Source of the DNA: Asterias rubens
Taxonomy: Eukaryota; Echinodermata; Asteroidea; Forcipulatida; Asteriidae
Reading direction: 5' to 3'
Assembly (NCBI RefSeq): GCF_902459465.1
Contig: NC_047082.1
Span: 5,022,001-5,086,000 of the forward strand
Length of the DNA: 64,000 bases
Part shown: positions 12,515 through 27,500 of the stretch, piece by piece
Numbering within the stretch: position 1 is the stretch's first letter
Layout of the letters: every line of letters starts with the position of its first letter
Position numbers and translations under genes: made by a program
Notes under the pieces: generated by a model
Database searches by the model: none
The model's input: the letters and a program-made list of their open reading frames with translations, nothing else
What the model was told of the DNA's origin: nothing

Positions 12515-12586
12515 CTACACGCTTCCATACACGACGTCATCATCCAAGTACATCTGTAAGGCTTCGTATATCAACTCGTACTGCTC
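12515..12586 (-). CDS. Receptor exon 32: C-terminus
   Basis: EQYELIYEALQMYLDDDVVY then GSV and TAG at 12515-12517. EQYxxxYEAL is the final helix of PTP D2. Acceptor CAG at 12587-12589. No convincing poly(A) signal seen close by. Confidence 0.92.
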   Translation of the reverse strand, partial: EQYELIYEALQMYLDDDVVYGSV

Positions 12587-15500
12587 CTGAACGAAATAAA
12601 ATAAAAATGGAATAAAAACAAAACCAATGATTTATTATGCTTTTCATTTCACTACCACAACTAAATTTCCTGGTTCCTGAAAGAAGAATTGTTACAATCT
12701 GTACTATTTATACTATTGTTGGTTACACTCAATGACGATGAGTTTGAATTTACATGCATCTATTGACCAAGTCTATAAAATAATACGAGTACTGACCGGT
12801 AGAAAAATATAACAATATTAACCATTGGAGATCATATCATGCCCTGATCAAGATGACAAAGACCCTTCAATATAAATCTTACCACTATTAGTGAAAACAA
12901 GCTCAAATGGTAAAGCCAGTGGACACTATTGGTAATTACTCAAAATGTTGTTTAGCATAAAACCTTATTGGTATTAAATGAGTAATGGGGAGAGGTTGAT
13001 AGTATATACATTGTGAGATACTGCTCCCTCTGAAGTAACGTTTTTCGAGAAAGAAGTAATTTTCCACGAATTTGATTTCGAGAACTTCCGATTTACAAAT
13101 TGAGGTCTCGAAATCAAGCATCTGAAAGCACACAACTTCATGTGACAATGATGTTTTTTTTCTTTTATAGTTATCTCGCAACTTCGACGACCAATCGAGC
13201 TCAAATTTTCACAGGTTTGTTATTTTGTGCAAATGTTGAGATACAGCAAGTGAGAAGACTGGTCTTTGGCAATTACCAACAGTGTCCAGCCGTCGATTTC
13301 ACAAAACTCTTCCTAACTTAAGACTAATCTTAGGACTTAGAACGAATCCAAACCCTGCACTGTAGCATGCAGACCTTAAGATTAACCCTAAGTTAAGACG
13401 AGTTACTCGTCCTAACTCGAGATAAGACGAGTCCTAACTCTTTGTGAAATCGACGGCAGTGTCTTTAACTGTGACTGCACTTTGATGCAATGCCCTAATG
13501 GTAATCTCAACTTACCTGTGACTGTACCAATCTATGACATGAGACTCTGAGTTTCTTGACTGCTTGGAAGACATCCACCTCATTCTCATTCAGTCTCTCT
13601 ATGACGTTAAAGAGAGCACACAAAGCACCACTAGCGCCTTCACCGTCACTGTCAAACACAAAAACATAATTTTGGTGTGCGTGTAGAAAAATGATTTTCG
13701 TTTGAAGGCTACTTGCAACACAACTACATTTCATATTGACAACCTGAAACAACGTTAAATTTGAATCTGAGTCTTGAATGAGCATTATAAATATGAAATA
13801 TCTTATTTTAAACCTTATCAAAAATATCAATAAGGTCGAAACAAATTTAATTTTGAGCAAAACATCATCAATTTTAGGTGTAGGACTGATATTATCGTCA
13901 TTTATACACAAGTTAAACATCTTAATTGGCAATTATCAGTGATATTGTTTGAAAGATATGTGGACAAGTTTTACCGAGTTACAGTAAAATATGTGCACAA
14001 CATCTCCAGTAAAACATGAATGCATTACATTGTTTATTGATTTCTCACAAATTTGCCAAATATAGTTGATTGAATTTTTAGAGTTTGGTACAGAATTGTA
14101 TTTTATTGAAACTAGAAAAAGGTAATGATAAACACCCTACATGCACTGAATTATAATTCGGTCGTCTTGATGCTCATGTTGCCACACTTTAACGGATGCA
14201 ACCAACTCCACGATGGATTTGGGTGATGATGGTACGCCACCAACGGGCCAATTGAGTAGTTGAAGGTGACAAATCAGACGGGATTCCTGGGTATCAAAGA
14301 CAAGAATGAAACTTGTAACCTGATTGAAAAGTCAGTCAGTGCAAAAACATTGATGTTGTAATCACGTGTGTGAAAGGCTCCAATAAAGAGTGTTGTCATC
14401 TTGGACTGATCTATATTATGGTATATTTCTTGTTTGGTGTTTGGACATTTATTTCAATATTGGCAACATCAACAAACGCATCAAATGTAATACAAGCATT
14501 ATACAAACTACAGAATTGAGACATAATTATAACATGGCTAAAGATATACTCCGTTAAATTATTACCAACATGCAGGGGAAATTTGAAGCATAGTGACTTT
14601 TTTTAAATTTACCCTGGGACAGACAAGACTAGGACTAGGCAAGGACAGACAGACGGACGAGACCAGCCAGATAAGTAAATAGGTACATTGTTTTGAGTGA
14701 AACAAGATGATTACAATGACATTTAACAGTTATCACTATTGGCATAGTAAATACATATTTAAGAAAGACGTTTTAATTTTCCTTGAGAAACTTTCAAGCG
14801 TGAGGGCCCAGATACTTCCTGCGAATGCGAATTCGATACAATTTGACATCACAGCTGTGCACAGGGTTGCCCTCGCACAAGTCAATTCGAATTACTCGTT
14901 GCGAGTTTGTGCACGTCAAAAATCATATCGCATTTGCATGAAGTATGAACCGGGCTTTATACCTGATCGTCACGTTTAGCCAGGTATAGATAGCGTATGA
15001 TGATGTTTGGTCCCACTTTATCGGTAGACTGTAGAGTGACTGTCAGATTACCATATGATGCAGAGTCTCTCTCCGGCCAATACTCAACACACGTCTGTAT
15101 ATGGAAGAGATATTAATAAGGCTATTTCTCATTTTCATATCATGTTGATGGAAAGAGTAAGAGATGTACAACAAATCAGGTGTTTTTCAAAGCTAATGTT
15201 TAGCACAATTGTACTAGGTACAAATTTTAAAATTAAATACAAGTAGATGTTCAAAATTGATTATTTTTTTTCAAGCAACCATACATGTAAACTGATTTCG
15301 AACTATTTATAAGTACACTTTTTACTCACGGGGTCTAGGGTATTCAACATGACGATACAAGTTGACTTGTAGTCATAGACCATTCTCCACATGTCACTGA
15401 TGGTGTGAGGTAAGGGCATTTGGGTAGCAATGTACTTTCCTTTGGAGCTAGGACTCTGTAAAATAACAAAGATGGAAGACAAAGTCATGATTCATGGCGG

Positions 15501-18500
15501 CCTCAGCGAAAAACATGTCCTGTAAGCTTAAACGGTTTGACAAAGAGAAAACACGTTATCGTAAAAAAGGGATACGTTTTTGCAGTGATTTAGTCCCGTA
15601 TTTTGGTTTCGACAAACAAAGTACATATTGGTGATTTTTAAATGTGTGTGAATACTTCTGTTTAGGATTGGCACTGGTATAAACTTTAGAAACAGTAAGA
15701 TTTCAGATGCCTGGAAGGTTTATTACCAGGTATGAACTTTAGAATCATTTAGTTTTCGGGGAAACATTTCTTAGAGTCACCCGGAAGTGGTATTTTGTCA
15801 AAATAAAGTTTTTGCACTAAAGTATGTGTTTTGATAAGTGGAATATGAACAAGCAGTTAAACTAAGGTTCTAAAAAAAAAACAGTTTCCATTTATTTACA
15901 AATTTTATAGTAGGCCCGACCCGAGAGGGTGCTGTTCGTGACGTCAATCGAGGTGCGAGATTTGAAGAGAAAATGAGTAGTCTGGCCCCGTACACTACGT
16001 CTGGATACCGATCGGTATGATGCCTACGTACAGAACTACGGTCACGTAGCAGACTGCACGCACTACGGCTGCTGTGCGGACGGTCCACTCGGATTACCAT
16101 GCACGGTGAACCGCATGCAGTGCCAACACAACATAGTGACGCTTGGCGCAAGCTAAAAAAGTGCCCTCAAAGTTAAAACAATACCCTATTTTTCACGTTA
16201 GGCAAATGCTCATCTAGGTTTGTCACGTCTTTTGGGCACCTTCTTCGACTTCCCACTAGCTGGAAAAACTGTTGGGATGGCGTCATGTTTTAGAAAAAAA
16301 CTTTTCTCTTCATGTCAAAATGTGTGGTGTATTCCGGATTCTCGAAGCACGACGGCTCGAAGTGTTTGCTGCACAGCGCTGGAGAATACGTCGGACCGGA
16401 CCACTTTGCAAACTGACCCCATCTTTAGTTGTTTTGCTGCATCCAGCAGCAATACACCTGGTCGACATTGCCGGAAAAATGCAAGAATTTTGTTTTCTTT
16501 TTCGAAACGTACAAACTCACGACAAGGACTTTCATGTACTTGTGTTCGATGTTCGATCGAGGCAAAGTCTGCCTCGATTGACGTCACAAAAGAGGTAGGC
16601 GGAGTCACCCCAAACAACTTTATCTATTTTTTAATTATATGTATCGTATCAAACAATTACTCAAGAAATTATTTTATTGTTCATAAACATATACTCTAAT
16701 GTTTAAAAAAAAAAAATTCCAGGTGACTTTAAGAGGAATGTATTTGTATAATTTAGAACCAATTATTTCTCGGGAGGATTGGAATTTTAGAATCAGTGAG
16801 TTTTTAGATGGAAATATTTCTCTGGAGGATTGGTACTGGTATGAACTTTAGAATCAGTGAGCTTTCAGATGGAAATAATTCTCTAAAGGATTGGTACTTG
16901 TATGAACTTTAGAATCAGTGAGCTTTCAGATGGAAATAATTCTCTAAAGGATTGGTACTTGTATGAACTTTAGAATCAGTGAGCTTTCAGATGTAAATAT
17001 TTCTCTGGAGGATTGGTACTGGTATGAACTTTAGAATCAGTGAGCTTTCAGATGGAAATATTTCTCTGGAGGATTGGTACTGGTATGAACTTTAGAATCA
17101 GTGAGCTTTTAGATGGAAATAATTCTCTGGAGGATTGGTACTGGTATGAACTTTAGAATCAGTGAGCTTTCAGATGGAAATATTTCTCTGGAGGATTGGT
17201 TCTGGTATGAACTTTAGAATCAGTGAGCTTTCATATGAAAATATTTCTCTGGAGAATTGGTACTGGTATGAACTTTAGAATCAGTGCGCTTTCAGATGGA
17301 AATATTTGTCTGGAGGATTGGTACTGGTATGAACTTTAGAATCAGTGAGCTTTCAGATGGAAATATTTCTCTGTAGGATTGGTACTGGTATGAAATTTAG
17401 AATTAGTGAGCTTTCAGATGGAAATATTTCTCTGTAGGATTGGTACTGGTATGAAATTTAGAATCAGTGAGCTTTCAGATGGAAATATTTCTCTGGAGGA
17501 TTGGTACTGAGCTTTTGGATGGAAATATTTCTCTGGAGGATTGGTACTGGTATGAACTTTAGAATCAGTGAGCTTTCAGATGGAAATATTTCTCTGGAGG
17601 ATTGGTACTGGTATGAACTTTAGAATCAGTGAGCTTTCAGATGGAAATATTTCTCCAAAGGATTGGTACTGGTATGAACTTTAGAATCAGTGAGCTTTCA
17701 GATGGAAATATTTGTCTGGAGGATTGGTACTGGTATGAACTTTAGAATCAGTGAGCTTTCAGATGGAAATATTTGTCTGGAGGATTGGTACTGGTATGAA
17801 CTTTAGAATCAGTGAGCTTTCAGATGGAAATATTTATCTGGAGGATTGGTACTGGTATAAACTTTAGAATCAGTGAGCTTTCAGATGGAAATATTTCTCC
17901 AAAGGATTGGTACTGGTATGAACTTTAGAATCAGTGAGCTTTCAGATGGAAATATTTGTCTGGAGGATTGGTACTGGTATGAACTTTAGAATCAGTGAGC
18001 TTTCAGATGGAAATATTTGTCTGGAGGATTGGTACTGGTATGAACTTTAGAATCAGTGAGCTTTCAGATGGAAATATTTATCTGGAGGATTGGTACTGGT
18101 ATGAACTTTAGAATCAGTGAGCTTTCAGATGGAAATATTTCTCTGGAGGATTGGTACTGAGCTTTTGGATGGAAATATTTCTCTGGAGGATTGGTACTGG
18201 TATGAACTTTAGAATCAGTGAGCTTTCAGATGGAAATATTTCTCTGGAGGATTGGTACTGGTATGAACTTACGAATCAGTGAGCTTTCATATGAAAATAT
18301 TTCTCTGGAGGATCGGTACTGGTATGAACTTTAGAATCAGTGAGCTTTCATATGAAAATATTTCTCTGGAGGATTGGTACTGGTATGAACTTACGAATCA
18401 GTGAGCTTTCATATGAAAATATTTCTCTGGAGGATCGGTACTGGTATGAACTTTAGAATCAGTGAGCTTTCATATGAAAATATTTCTCTGGAGGATTGGT

Positions 18501-21500
18501 ACTGGTATAAACTTTAGAATCAGTGAGCTTTCAGATGGAAATATTTATCTGGAGGATTGGTACTGGTAAGAACTTTAGAATCAGTGAGCTTTCAGATGGA
18601 AATATTTCTCTGGAGGATTAGTACTGGTATGAACTTTAGAATCAGTGAGCTTTCAGATGGAAATATTTCTCTGGAGGATTGGTACTGGTATGAACTTTAG
18701 AATCAGTGAGCTTTCAGATGGAAATATTTCTCTGGAGGATTGGTACTGGTATGAACTTTAGAATCAGTGAGCTTTCAGATGGAAATATTTGTCTGGAGGA
18801 TTGGTACTGGTATAAACTTTAAAATCAGTGAGCTTTCAGATGGAAATATTTTTCTGGAGGATTGGTACTGAGCTTTTGGATGGAAATATTTCTCTGGAGG
18901 ATTGGTACTGGTATGAACTTTAGAATCAGTGAGCTTTCAGATGGAAATATTTTTCTGGAGGATTGGTAGTGGTATGAACTTTAGAATCAATGAGCTTTTA
19001 GATGGAAATATTTCTCTGGAGGATTGGTACTGGTATGAACTTTAGAATCAGTGAGCTTTCAGATGGAAATATTTCTCTGGAGGATTGGTACTGGTATAAA
19101 CTTTAAAATCAGTGAGCTTTCAGATGGAAATATTTCTCTGGAGGATTGGTACTGGTATGAACTTTAGAATCAGTGAGTCTTCAGATGGAAATAATTCTCT
19201 GTAGGATTGGTACTGGTATGAAATTTAGAATCAGTGAGCTTTCAGATGGAAATATTTCTCTGGAGGATTGGTACTGAGCTTTTGGATGGAAATATTTCTC
19301 TGGAGGATTGGTACTGGTATGAACTTTAGAATCAGTGAGCTTTCAGATGGAAATATTTTTCTGGAGGATTGGTACTGGTATGAACTTTAGAATCAATGAG
19401 CTTTTAGATGGAAATATTTCTCTGGAGGATTGGTACTGGTATTAACTTTAGAATCAGTGAGCTTTCAGATGAAAATAATTCTCTGGAGGATTGGTACTGG
19501 TATGAACTTTAGAATCAGTGAGCTTTCAGATGGAAATATTTCTCTGGCGGATTGGTACTGGTATGAACTTTAGAATCAGTGAGCTTTTAGATGGAAATAT
19601 TTATCTGGAGGATTGGTACTGGTATGAACTTTAGAATCAGTTAGCTTTTAGATGGAAATATTTATCTGGAGGATTGGTACTGGTATGAACTTTAGAATCA
19701 GTGAGCTTTCAGATGGAAATATTTATCTGGAGGATTGGTACTGGTATGAACTTTAGAATCAGTGAGCTTTTAGATGGACATATTTATCTGGAGGATTGGT
19801 ACTATGAACTTTAGAATCAGTGAGCTTTCAGATGGAAATATTTCTCTGGAGGATTGGTACTGGTATGAACTTTAGAATCAGTGAGCTTTCAGATGGAAAT
19901 AATTCTCTAAAGGATTGGTACTGGTATGAACTTTAGAATCAGTGAGCTTTCAGATGGAAATATTTCTCTGGAGGATTGGTACTGGTATGAACTTTAGAAT
20001 CAGTGAGCTTTCAGATGGAAATATTTATCTGGAGGATTGGTACTGGTATGAACTTTAGAATCAGTGAGCTTTCAGATGGAAATATTCTCGGGAGGATTGG
20101 TACTGGTATGAACTTTAGAATCAGTGAGCTTTCAGATGGAAATATTTATCTGGAGGATTAGTACTGGTATGAACTTTAGAATAAGTGAGCTTTCAGATGG
20201 AAATATTTCTCTGGAGGATTGGTACTGGTATAAACTTTAAAATCAGTGAGCTTTCAGATGGAAATATTTCTCTGGAGGATTGGTACTGGTATGAACTTTA
20301 GTATCAGTGAGTCTTCAGATGGAAATAATTCTCTGCAGGATTGGTACTGGTATGAAATTTAGAATCAGTGAGCTTTCAGATGGAAATATTTCTCTGGAGG
20401 ATTGGCTGGTATGAACTTTAGAATCAGTGAGCTTTTGGATGGAAATATTTCTCTGGAGGATTGGTACTGGTATGAACTTTAGAATCAGTGAGCTTTCAGA
20501 TGGAAATATTTATCTGGAGGATTGGTACTGGTATGAACTTTAGAATTAGTGAGCTTTCAGATGGAAATATTTGTGTGGAGGATTGGTACTGGTATGAACT
20601 TTAGAATCAGTGAGCTTTTGGATGGAAATATTTCTCTGGAAGATTAGTACTGGTATGAACTTTAGAACAAGTGAGCTTTCAGATGGAAATATTTCTCTGG
20701 AGGATTGGTACTGGTATGAACTTTAGTATCAGTGAGTCTTCAGATGGAAATAATTCTCTGTAGGATTGGTACTGGTATGAAATTTAGAATCAGTGAGTCT
20801 TCAGATGAAAATATTTCACTGGAGGATTGGTACTGGTATGAACTTTAGAATCAGTGAGCTTTCAGATGAAAATATTTCTCCGGAGGATTGGTACTGGTAT
20901 GAACTTTAGAATCAGTGAGCTTTCAGATGGAAATATTTCTTTGGAGGATTGGTACTGGTAATGAACTTTAGAATCAGTGAGCTTTCAGATGAAAATATTT
21001 CTCTGGAGGATTGGTACTGGTATGAAATTACGAATCAGTGAGCTTTCAGATGGAAATATTCTCGGGAGGATTGGTACTGGTATGAACTTTAGAATCAGTG
21101 AGCTTTCAGATGGAAATATTTATCTGGAGGATTAGTACTGGTATGAACTTTAGAATCAGTGAGCTTTCAGATGGAAATATTTATCTGGAGGATTGGTACT
21201 GGTATGAACTTTAGAATCAGTGAGCTTTCAGATGGAAATATTTCTTTGGAGGTTTGGTACTGGTAATGAACTTTAGAATCAGTGAGCTTTTAGATGGAAA
21301 TATTTATCTGGAGGATTGGTACTGGTATGAACTTTAGAATCAGTGAGCTTTTAGATGGAAATATTTATCTGGAGGATTGGTACTGGTATGAATTTTAGAA
21401 TCAGTGAGCTTTTAGATGGAAATATTTATCTGGAGGATTGGTACTGGTATGAACTTTAGAATCAGTGAGCTTTCAGATGGAAATATTTATCTGGAGGATT

Positions 21501-24500
21501 GGTACTGGTATGAACTTACGAATCAGTGAGCTTTCAGATGGAAATATTCTCGGGAGGATTGGTACTGGTATGAACTTTAGAATCAGTGAGCTTTCAGATG
21601 AAAATATTTCTCTGGAGGATTAGTACTGGTATTAACTTACGAATCAGTGAGCTTTCAGATGGAAATATTTGTGTGGAGGATTGGTACTGGTATGAACTTT
21701 AGAATCAGTGAGCTTTCAGATGGAAATATTTCTCTGGAGGATTGGTACTGGTATGAACTTTAGAATCAGTGAGCTTTCAGATGGAAATATTTCTCTGGAG
21801 GATTGGTACTGGTATGAACTTTAGAATCAGTGAGCTTTCAGATGGAAATATTTATCTGGAGGATTGTTACTGGTATGAACTTACGAATCAGTGAGCTTTC
21901 AGATGGAAATATTCTCGGGAGGATTGGTACTGGTATGAACTTTAGAATCAGTGAGCTTTCAGATGGAAATATTTATCTGGAGGATTGGTACTGGTATGAA
22001 CTTTAGAATCAGTGAGCTTTCAGATGGAAATATTTGTCTGGAGGATTGGTACTGGTATGAACTTTAGAATCAGTGAGCTTTCAGATGGAAATATTTCTCT
22101 GGAGGATTGGTACTGGTATGAAATTTAGAATCAGTGAGCTTTCAGACGGAAATATTTCTCTGGAGGATTGGTACTGGTATGAACTTTAGAATCAGTGAGC
22201 TTTCAGATGGAAATATTTCTCTGGAGGATTGGTACTGGTATGAACTTTAGAATCAGTGAGCTTTCAGATGGAAATATTTCTCTGGAGGATTGGTACTGGT
22301 ATGAACTTTAGAATCAGTGAGCTTTCAGATGGAAATATTCTCGGGAGGATTGGTACTGGTATGAACTTTAGAATCAGTGAGCTTTCAGATGAAAATATTT
22401 CTCTGGAGGATTGGTACTGGTATGAAATTTAGAATCAGTGAGCTTTCAGATGGAAACTTTTCTTTGGGTGATTTGTACTGGTATGAACTTTAAAATCAGT
22501 GTTTTTTTAGACAAAATATTTCTCTGGAAGGTGTGTAGGCCTACGGGTAAGAAATAAAGAAGTAGTGAGCTTTCAGAGGATATGCTTTTCTGTGGGATTG
22601 GTTTGAAGTAAGACAGTTAAAGAAGTTGGTATTACTTACATTGAGGAAGCAGGCGTTGATGTAATCGGTGGATTCATGTTCTCCTAATGTCATCAACAAA
22701 GGTCGGAACAGATCAACTTAAAAAAATAAAATAACTTGTATTGACTCTTTGTTATTGTATAAGAAAGTCTAAAACAGAGCGTGCTTAGAGCTGGTTCGAC
22801 TGGTCTGTAAATCACTAACAGTTCATGACAAATCAGGAACGGTTCCAAAATAACTTCTAATAATGGTCAATGCAAAGAAACATTGTAGAATTAAGCGTGT
22901 ACGGCAAGTCTCTTTGTAATAAAGGCAGTGGACACTATTGGTAATTACTCAAAATAATTATGAGCATAAAACCTTACTTGGTATCTTGTAATGGGGAGAG
23001 GTTGGTAGTGCAAAAAAATTGTGAGAAACTGCTCCCTCTGAAGTAACGTAGTTTTCGAGAAAGATGTAACTCTCCACAAATTTGATTTTGATTTCTCATA
23101 ACTAAATTTTGAGGTCTCGAAATCAAGCATCTGAAAGCACACAAGTTCGTGTGACAGAGGTGTTGTTTCTTTCATTATAATCTCGCAACTTTGGCGACCA
23201 ATTGAGCTCAAATTTTCACAGGTTTGTTATTTCATGCATATAATTGGATACACCTAATGAGAAGACTGGTCTTTGACAATTACCAATAGTGTCCACTGTC
23301 TTTAAGCAACCCATTGGGGTTCAAACTTTAGTTTAAAGTTGACATCTTACTCATGATTTTCATTTATTTCAAATGAAAAACAAATGAAAAAGACAAAAAT
23401 TGCTTCAGTTTGTTCGGAACAAACATTTACTTCTGCTAAACCACAAACATTATTGATGTCTTTCTGAGAGGTCATCTAAAAACTGGAAAGAAAAAAAAAT
23501 CTCACCTGGTACTTTGTATGGAAATCTGTTTTTTTTTATGTTTTCTGGTAGCTGGCCTTCATGCAATTTGTCAGGGTCAGGAATGTTGGTCATCAAATTC
23601 AGATTCTGTTTCAAGGCAATCAAAATAAGGTGAACAAATGTGTTTAATTAGGTGCATTTTAAATTCTTATTTCAGTAGCCACTTGTCTAAATCAAAGATG
23701 CCTCAGTTGTATTTTGCAACCAGGGAGGTATACATAGATATTTAGAATTACATTCAACATTTTTATAGGATTTGAGGCATTGCATTGACACCATGTGTGT
23801 ATCTACTTGCATGGTAGAGTTTGTTCTTAGAGAACTATCTTACTTTATTCTATTACCGCGGAGTATATGTTCGGGGATTCGGGAGACTTCTCAGCAGGAC
23901 AGTTTTTTTTTCCGAACCCCCGAACATCCATCCACACCGCGGTAGTACAACAAAGCAAGACAGTTCTCTAAAGAACAAACTCTACCTGGCAAGTCGAACC
24001 ACACATGGTGTTACCGCAAACTGTGTACATTCAACATGGTAGAGGTAGAGACAGGTTTCCAAATTTTGGTAATCCGAACATGGAACTATTGGAAGGTTTA
24101 CTTGCAGATTGAGGGTCAGTACAGCCGAGAGTCAAAAACTGCTTATCTATGAAAATGATATGCATGATCCCTTGACGCTATTGGCGTAATTTCCCAATAA
24201 GGTTTGTGCAGTTCTCCAGCTTTGGCCAACAGAGGGTGCTTTTTCCATTTGAAATAGTCACCGAGGACGTCACGAGTCCTCTGCCTGCCCCAGAGGAACA
24301 AAAAAGAAAGAAAAAATGTATCCAAATGAAGCATGATTGAATAGACAAGGATTTGCATCGCACCAGCACTTGCGTTACTTTGAGTCAAATTTTATGTTTT
24401 CAATGACGTTTTTAAATTAACTCCATCACCTCAAACTCTAGTTGGAGTCCTGTCTTCCCACTGCCCTTTGCGGTCTTCTTCAATGCAGTCAACTTGGAGA

Positions 24501-27500
24501 GAATATTCTCTGGTTTGAAGCTGGTGTCACCACAAAGGAACGTCTCAATCAAGACATCAAATATGAACTCATACTGGGCCTGTTTGAATTGAGAAAGTTA
24601 AGTTTTTTTTCGTCTTGGCAAAAAGGGCACTTTTAAGTCTTATTTGGAACGTTTGATGGGGGCACCATGGCCAAAACCAGGGCCATGGCTTCTGTGTAAT
24701 TCAAGGCTTGCTGTACAGTCGGCTGTATATTGTACTGAAATTTTGTTTTTAAATAGTGTAATACTTTTTTTTTTTTAACTTAACATTCGTGTTGAACACT
24801 AAGAGACTTTAATACACATAATTGATGTTTTTTTGATAACATGTTGAATTCATATTCTATATTGTCTACCAAACGTTATTTAGTTTTGTAAACATTGTGG
24901 CGGTAGTTTGGTGATTAGCCTTTCTCTTATGTGATTAGTTCATTTCTAGTTTCAGGCACTATTTATGAACATTGGACAGAACAGGGAAACACTATACAAA
25001 TGACCTAGGATGAACTGAAGTATCTAATTTACCGGTGTTTGAATCATCTTCATCCGTTTGTCTCTCATGCCACAAGCAAAATTCCAGATATCGACTCGAC
25101 CTTCTGCCTTTGCCTGGTCCAACATGGCGTCCAAAACCAAAAACACACCAGTACGACTGATTCCAGCGCTACAAAGTAAAATAGATGAATATCGATGGCA
25201 TGAACACAATAGGAATATACCATAATGGAATATTTAAACTTTGATGCTATTGTTTAAATTGACTGCCCCTGGAATGCAATTTTATTTTTATAATTAATAT
25301 TTTTTTGGGTATTTGACCATAACAACGCAATTTCCCTGAATTAAGAGTCAAATCTGTAAAAATATAAAACCTAAACAGAAATATTAGAGGGGGATAAAGT
25401 ACGTCAGCAGCAACCTGGATATGTTCTTGAGGTGCACCACAGTCTCAGAGAATGACGGTTTTTGAGGGATCGTAATACGTTTGTGCGAGCTGGAAGAATG
25501 CAACGCCTCAAGATGACAAGGGTTGTTGATCAGTGCTCTCTCAAACTGAAGAAGTCTGTGGTTGCTTATTGTTTTCATCAACTCGTGCTTGCTGAAAATT
25601 TGGTTGTGAATTGTTTGTATTTAAGTTAAGGTTAAACACAGAACTCTTGACTGAGCTAGACTTTAACTTGTGACCCCTTCTGATCACATTAGACCGGGAT
25701 CCCGTTAAAAAAATGGGGGGGGGGTATAATCCCTGTCCCGGTGTGATCCCAGCGGGATCCATCTGGGATCCCTGATTTCGTTTATATTGGTCACCAAAGG
25801 TCTTTTCACACTACCTCCAGTTCAAACCGCGTTGAAAACTACCCGGGTCCTCTCCCGTTCAGCCTCGCTTCTTTTTAACATGGATCAGACACTATATAGC
25901 AACATTCACACTGGTCTTTAAGGGAACCGGCTAATGTATGAACCGTGTTAAAGCCATTGGACACGTTCGGTAAAGAGTATTGTCCAAGTCCCACACTTCG
26001 TGTATCGCAACTTGTATATAAAATAACAAACCTGTGAAAACTTAGGCCCAATCGGTCATCGGAGTCGGGAGAAAATAATGGGGAAAACCCAGCCTTGTTT
26101 CCGCACGTCTCGCCGTCTCATTACATGTGTTTAAAATAAATCCGTAATTCTCGACAACGAGAACTGATCATTGTTTTAATGTTTTCTCGAAAAGTAAAGC
26201 ATTTCATGGATTAATATTTTAAGAGAAGTCTTTTACCATTACCTTCTGTAAACCCTGCAAGTTATTTGTAAATCTGTGAACTTCTATTTTGTTCTGTGTA
26301 TAATGGCTTAAAACAATGCAATTTCGATCCGGGTTGAGATTTTTAACCTTGTTCCCTGCCAGGGTTGATTTCGATCCGGCTAGAGCATGCTACCGATTAT
26401 ACCCGGATCGGAGGCGGATTGAAATTTGTCCAGTGTGAAACGGGTTGAACAAAATCTCCGGGTCGGAACCTGTCCCGACCCTGAGCTTCAACCTGTGACC
26501 TCCTGATCAACGTGCTGTGCTCTAACTACCAACTGAGCTTTCTAGTAAAAATGTTGCTGCCCTCCCTATCAATTTCCCTTGTGGTTTATTACAAACTGAT
26601 TTACCCGCTAAGGACAAACAAATAAAGTGTAATCAGTAAAAAATACCAACCTGCAATGAACGACCATGGGACCAGCGTTCTTGGGGTTGTACTCCTTCAC
26701 CGCTTCGACAAAATCCACCACTTTGATGTGATCGTGGGGTAGGCCAGTATGAGGCCATGCTATGAATTGATAATGACGAACATGTCTGGTCTTTTCATCC
26801 TAAAATGTTGTACACAAATTTTTTTGAGTGTCATTAAACAGGCTTCACCAAATAAACATTGTGGCAAGTCTTTATAGGGTGCGTTCGTTTAGCTTCCCTG
26901 GGTCGACCCCGGTGTGTGGCGTTTTTTTTTCCAGGACAAACGTGGGTAATTATCTGCACACGTTCGTCCTGAAAAAAAAAACACACGCCATACACCGGGG
27001 TCGACCCGGGGAAGCTAAACGAACGCACCCATAATGGTTTATCTTGACTCATCAGAATGAGGACAATGTCAGATCAATATTTACACTGGATGGACTAAGA
27101 CCCTATCCCAGGCCAGTGGTAATCAGTGGTCGGCAGGAAAACTGTTGACGGCGTTCACAACTTATGTCCAACGATAGTCTAACTACTGCATAGCACGCGG
27201 CAGTGTATTGCCGACGATGTAGAAGCCTATAAAGAGGGTACCTGTCGGCGATTGAAACAATAACTGCACTTGACATCGTATACTCTGTGTTTTTAAAATG
27301 TAATGTTTTTTTTCTATAAGTATCAAATTTGAATTGTTTTGGGGCATACAGGGAAAACAATGTTCACTTTTTACTTGTAATCTGTGATGAAATAAATAAA
27401 TTGAATTGAATTGAACTGAATATAGTCCTCCTGCGAACCCAAAATGTCTATACCGATTCCCATAAACGATTGTTGTACGGTAGCTGTCAGGTAGAAACAC

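Noticed and set aside
16735..22520. Regular repeats resembling a CRISPR array
   Set aside because: Units are contiguous 61-bp tandem repeats without unique spacers, inside an intron of an animal gene.
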